A DNA stretch of 64,000 nt. Source: Candidatus Chloroploca sp. Khr17. GTDB lineage: Bacteria; Chloroflexota; Chloroflexia; Chloroflexales; Chloroflexaceae. Positions 63,949-64,000 of the stretch are shown here, one piece after another; position 1 is the first letter of the stretch, and every line of letters begins with the position of its first letter. The position numbers and the translations under genes are program-made. The notes under the pieces are model-generated. The model was not told where the DNA came from. It searched no databases and worked only from the letters and a program-made list of their open reading frames with translations. The DNA is taken from the NCBI RefSeq assembly GCF_004138165.1, contig NZ_RYFF01000031.1, forward strand, positions 1 through 64,000, read 5' to 3'.

Positions 63949-64000
63949 GAGACTTTCTCCTCCGCAAGTTAAGATGGTTAACCTTTACGCACCAGATTCA

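Overview
The window reads as chromosome from a Chloroflexota bacterium, most likely a gas-vacuolate filamentous member of the Chloroflexales (Oscillochloris/Chloroploca-like). This placement is inference. It rests on the style of the tuf-secE-nusG-rplKAJL block, a BTAD regulator, an AAA-type lysine-pathway deacetylase (LysK), the five-gene SWIM/DUF5691/MoxR/DUF5682/VWA island, many palindromic interspersed repeats and a large gas-vesicle locus. No rRNA, tRNA, CRISPR array, transposase or phage gene was found.

Layout. 1-3570: 3' end of tuf, then secE, nusG, rplK, rplA, an L10-type mRNA leader, rplJ and rplL. 3611-9004: a GT4 glycosyltransferase, CvpA-like and DUF4838 proteins, an EamA transporter and a small protein. 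9161-12826: a frameshifted secreted protein, then purK-purE and a sugar-nucleotide dehydratase. 13153-16918: a BTAD regulator, a DUF190/CBS protein with two FluC-type fluoride channels, and a gamma carbonic anhydrase. 17054-23089: OsmC, TsaD with an unusual Pro-rich insert, a histidine phosphatase, LysK and a membrane PAS-GGDEF diguanylate cyclase.

23411-31328 is a minus-strand island transcribed SWIM protein, DUF5691, MoxR-type AAA ATPase, DUF5682, VWA protein. These families recur together in bacteria, but the island has no settled function. 31451-33713 holds a primary-type sigma factor with a consensus promoter, and PsuG. 34202-39718 holds a secreted five-repeat protein, an M20 peptidase and a secreted 3-hydroxybutyrate-oligomer hydrolase. 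39778-47600 holds DUF92 and SRPBCC proteins divergent from a CCG-domain iron-sulfur protein, a GAF-GAF-PAS histidine kinase, a phosphotransferase, Uma2, an unknown protein and a PHP protein. 47745-56540 holds a beta-hydroxyacid dehydrogenase, a B12-radical SAM protein, a glycosyltransferase, a DegT aminotransferase, an alpha/beta hydrolase and a lipoprotein glycosidase.

56640-63948 is a minus-strand gas-vesicle operon that probably continues past the right edge. Its order is gvpF/L, gvpG, gvpO, gvpA/J-type, a CDC48-type AAA ATPase, a gvpF/L fused to a J domain, gvpF/L, a second gvpA/J-type gene, gvpF/L and gvpK. Four GvpF/L paralogues, one carrying an HPD J domain beside a dedicated CDC48-like unfoldase, suggest a locus-encoded chaperone machinery for vesicle assembly or turnover. 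This is the strongest candidate for an under-described system here.

Between genes there is a striking set of long, nearly perfect hairpins. Most stems are 17-27 bp and unrelated in sequence, but nearly all have a three-base loop closed by GC/GC. At least five families of interspersed palindromic or MITE-like repeats are also present. Product names come from reading the translations; no database search was run.
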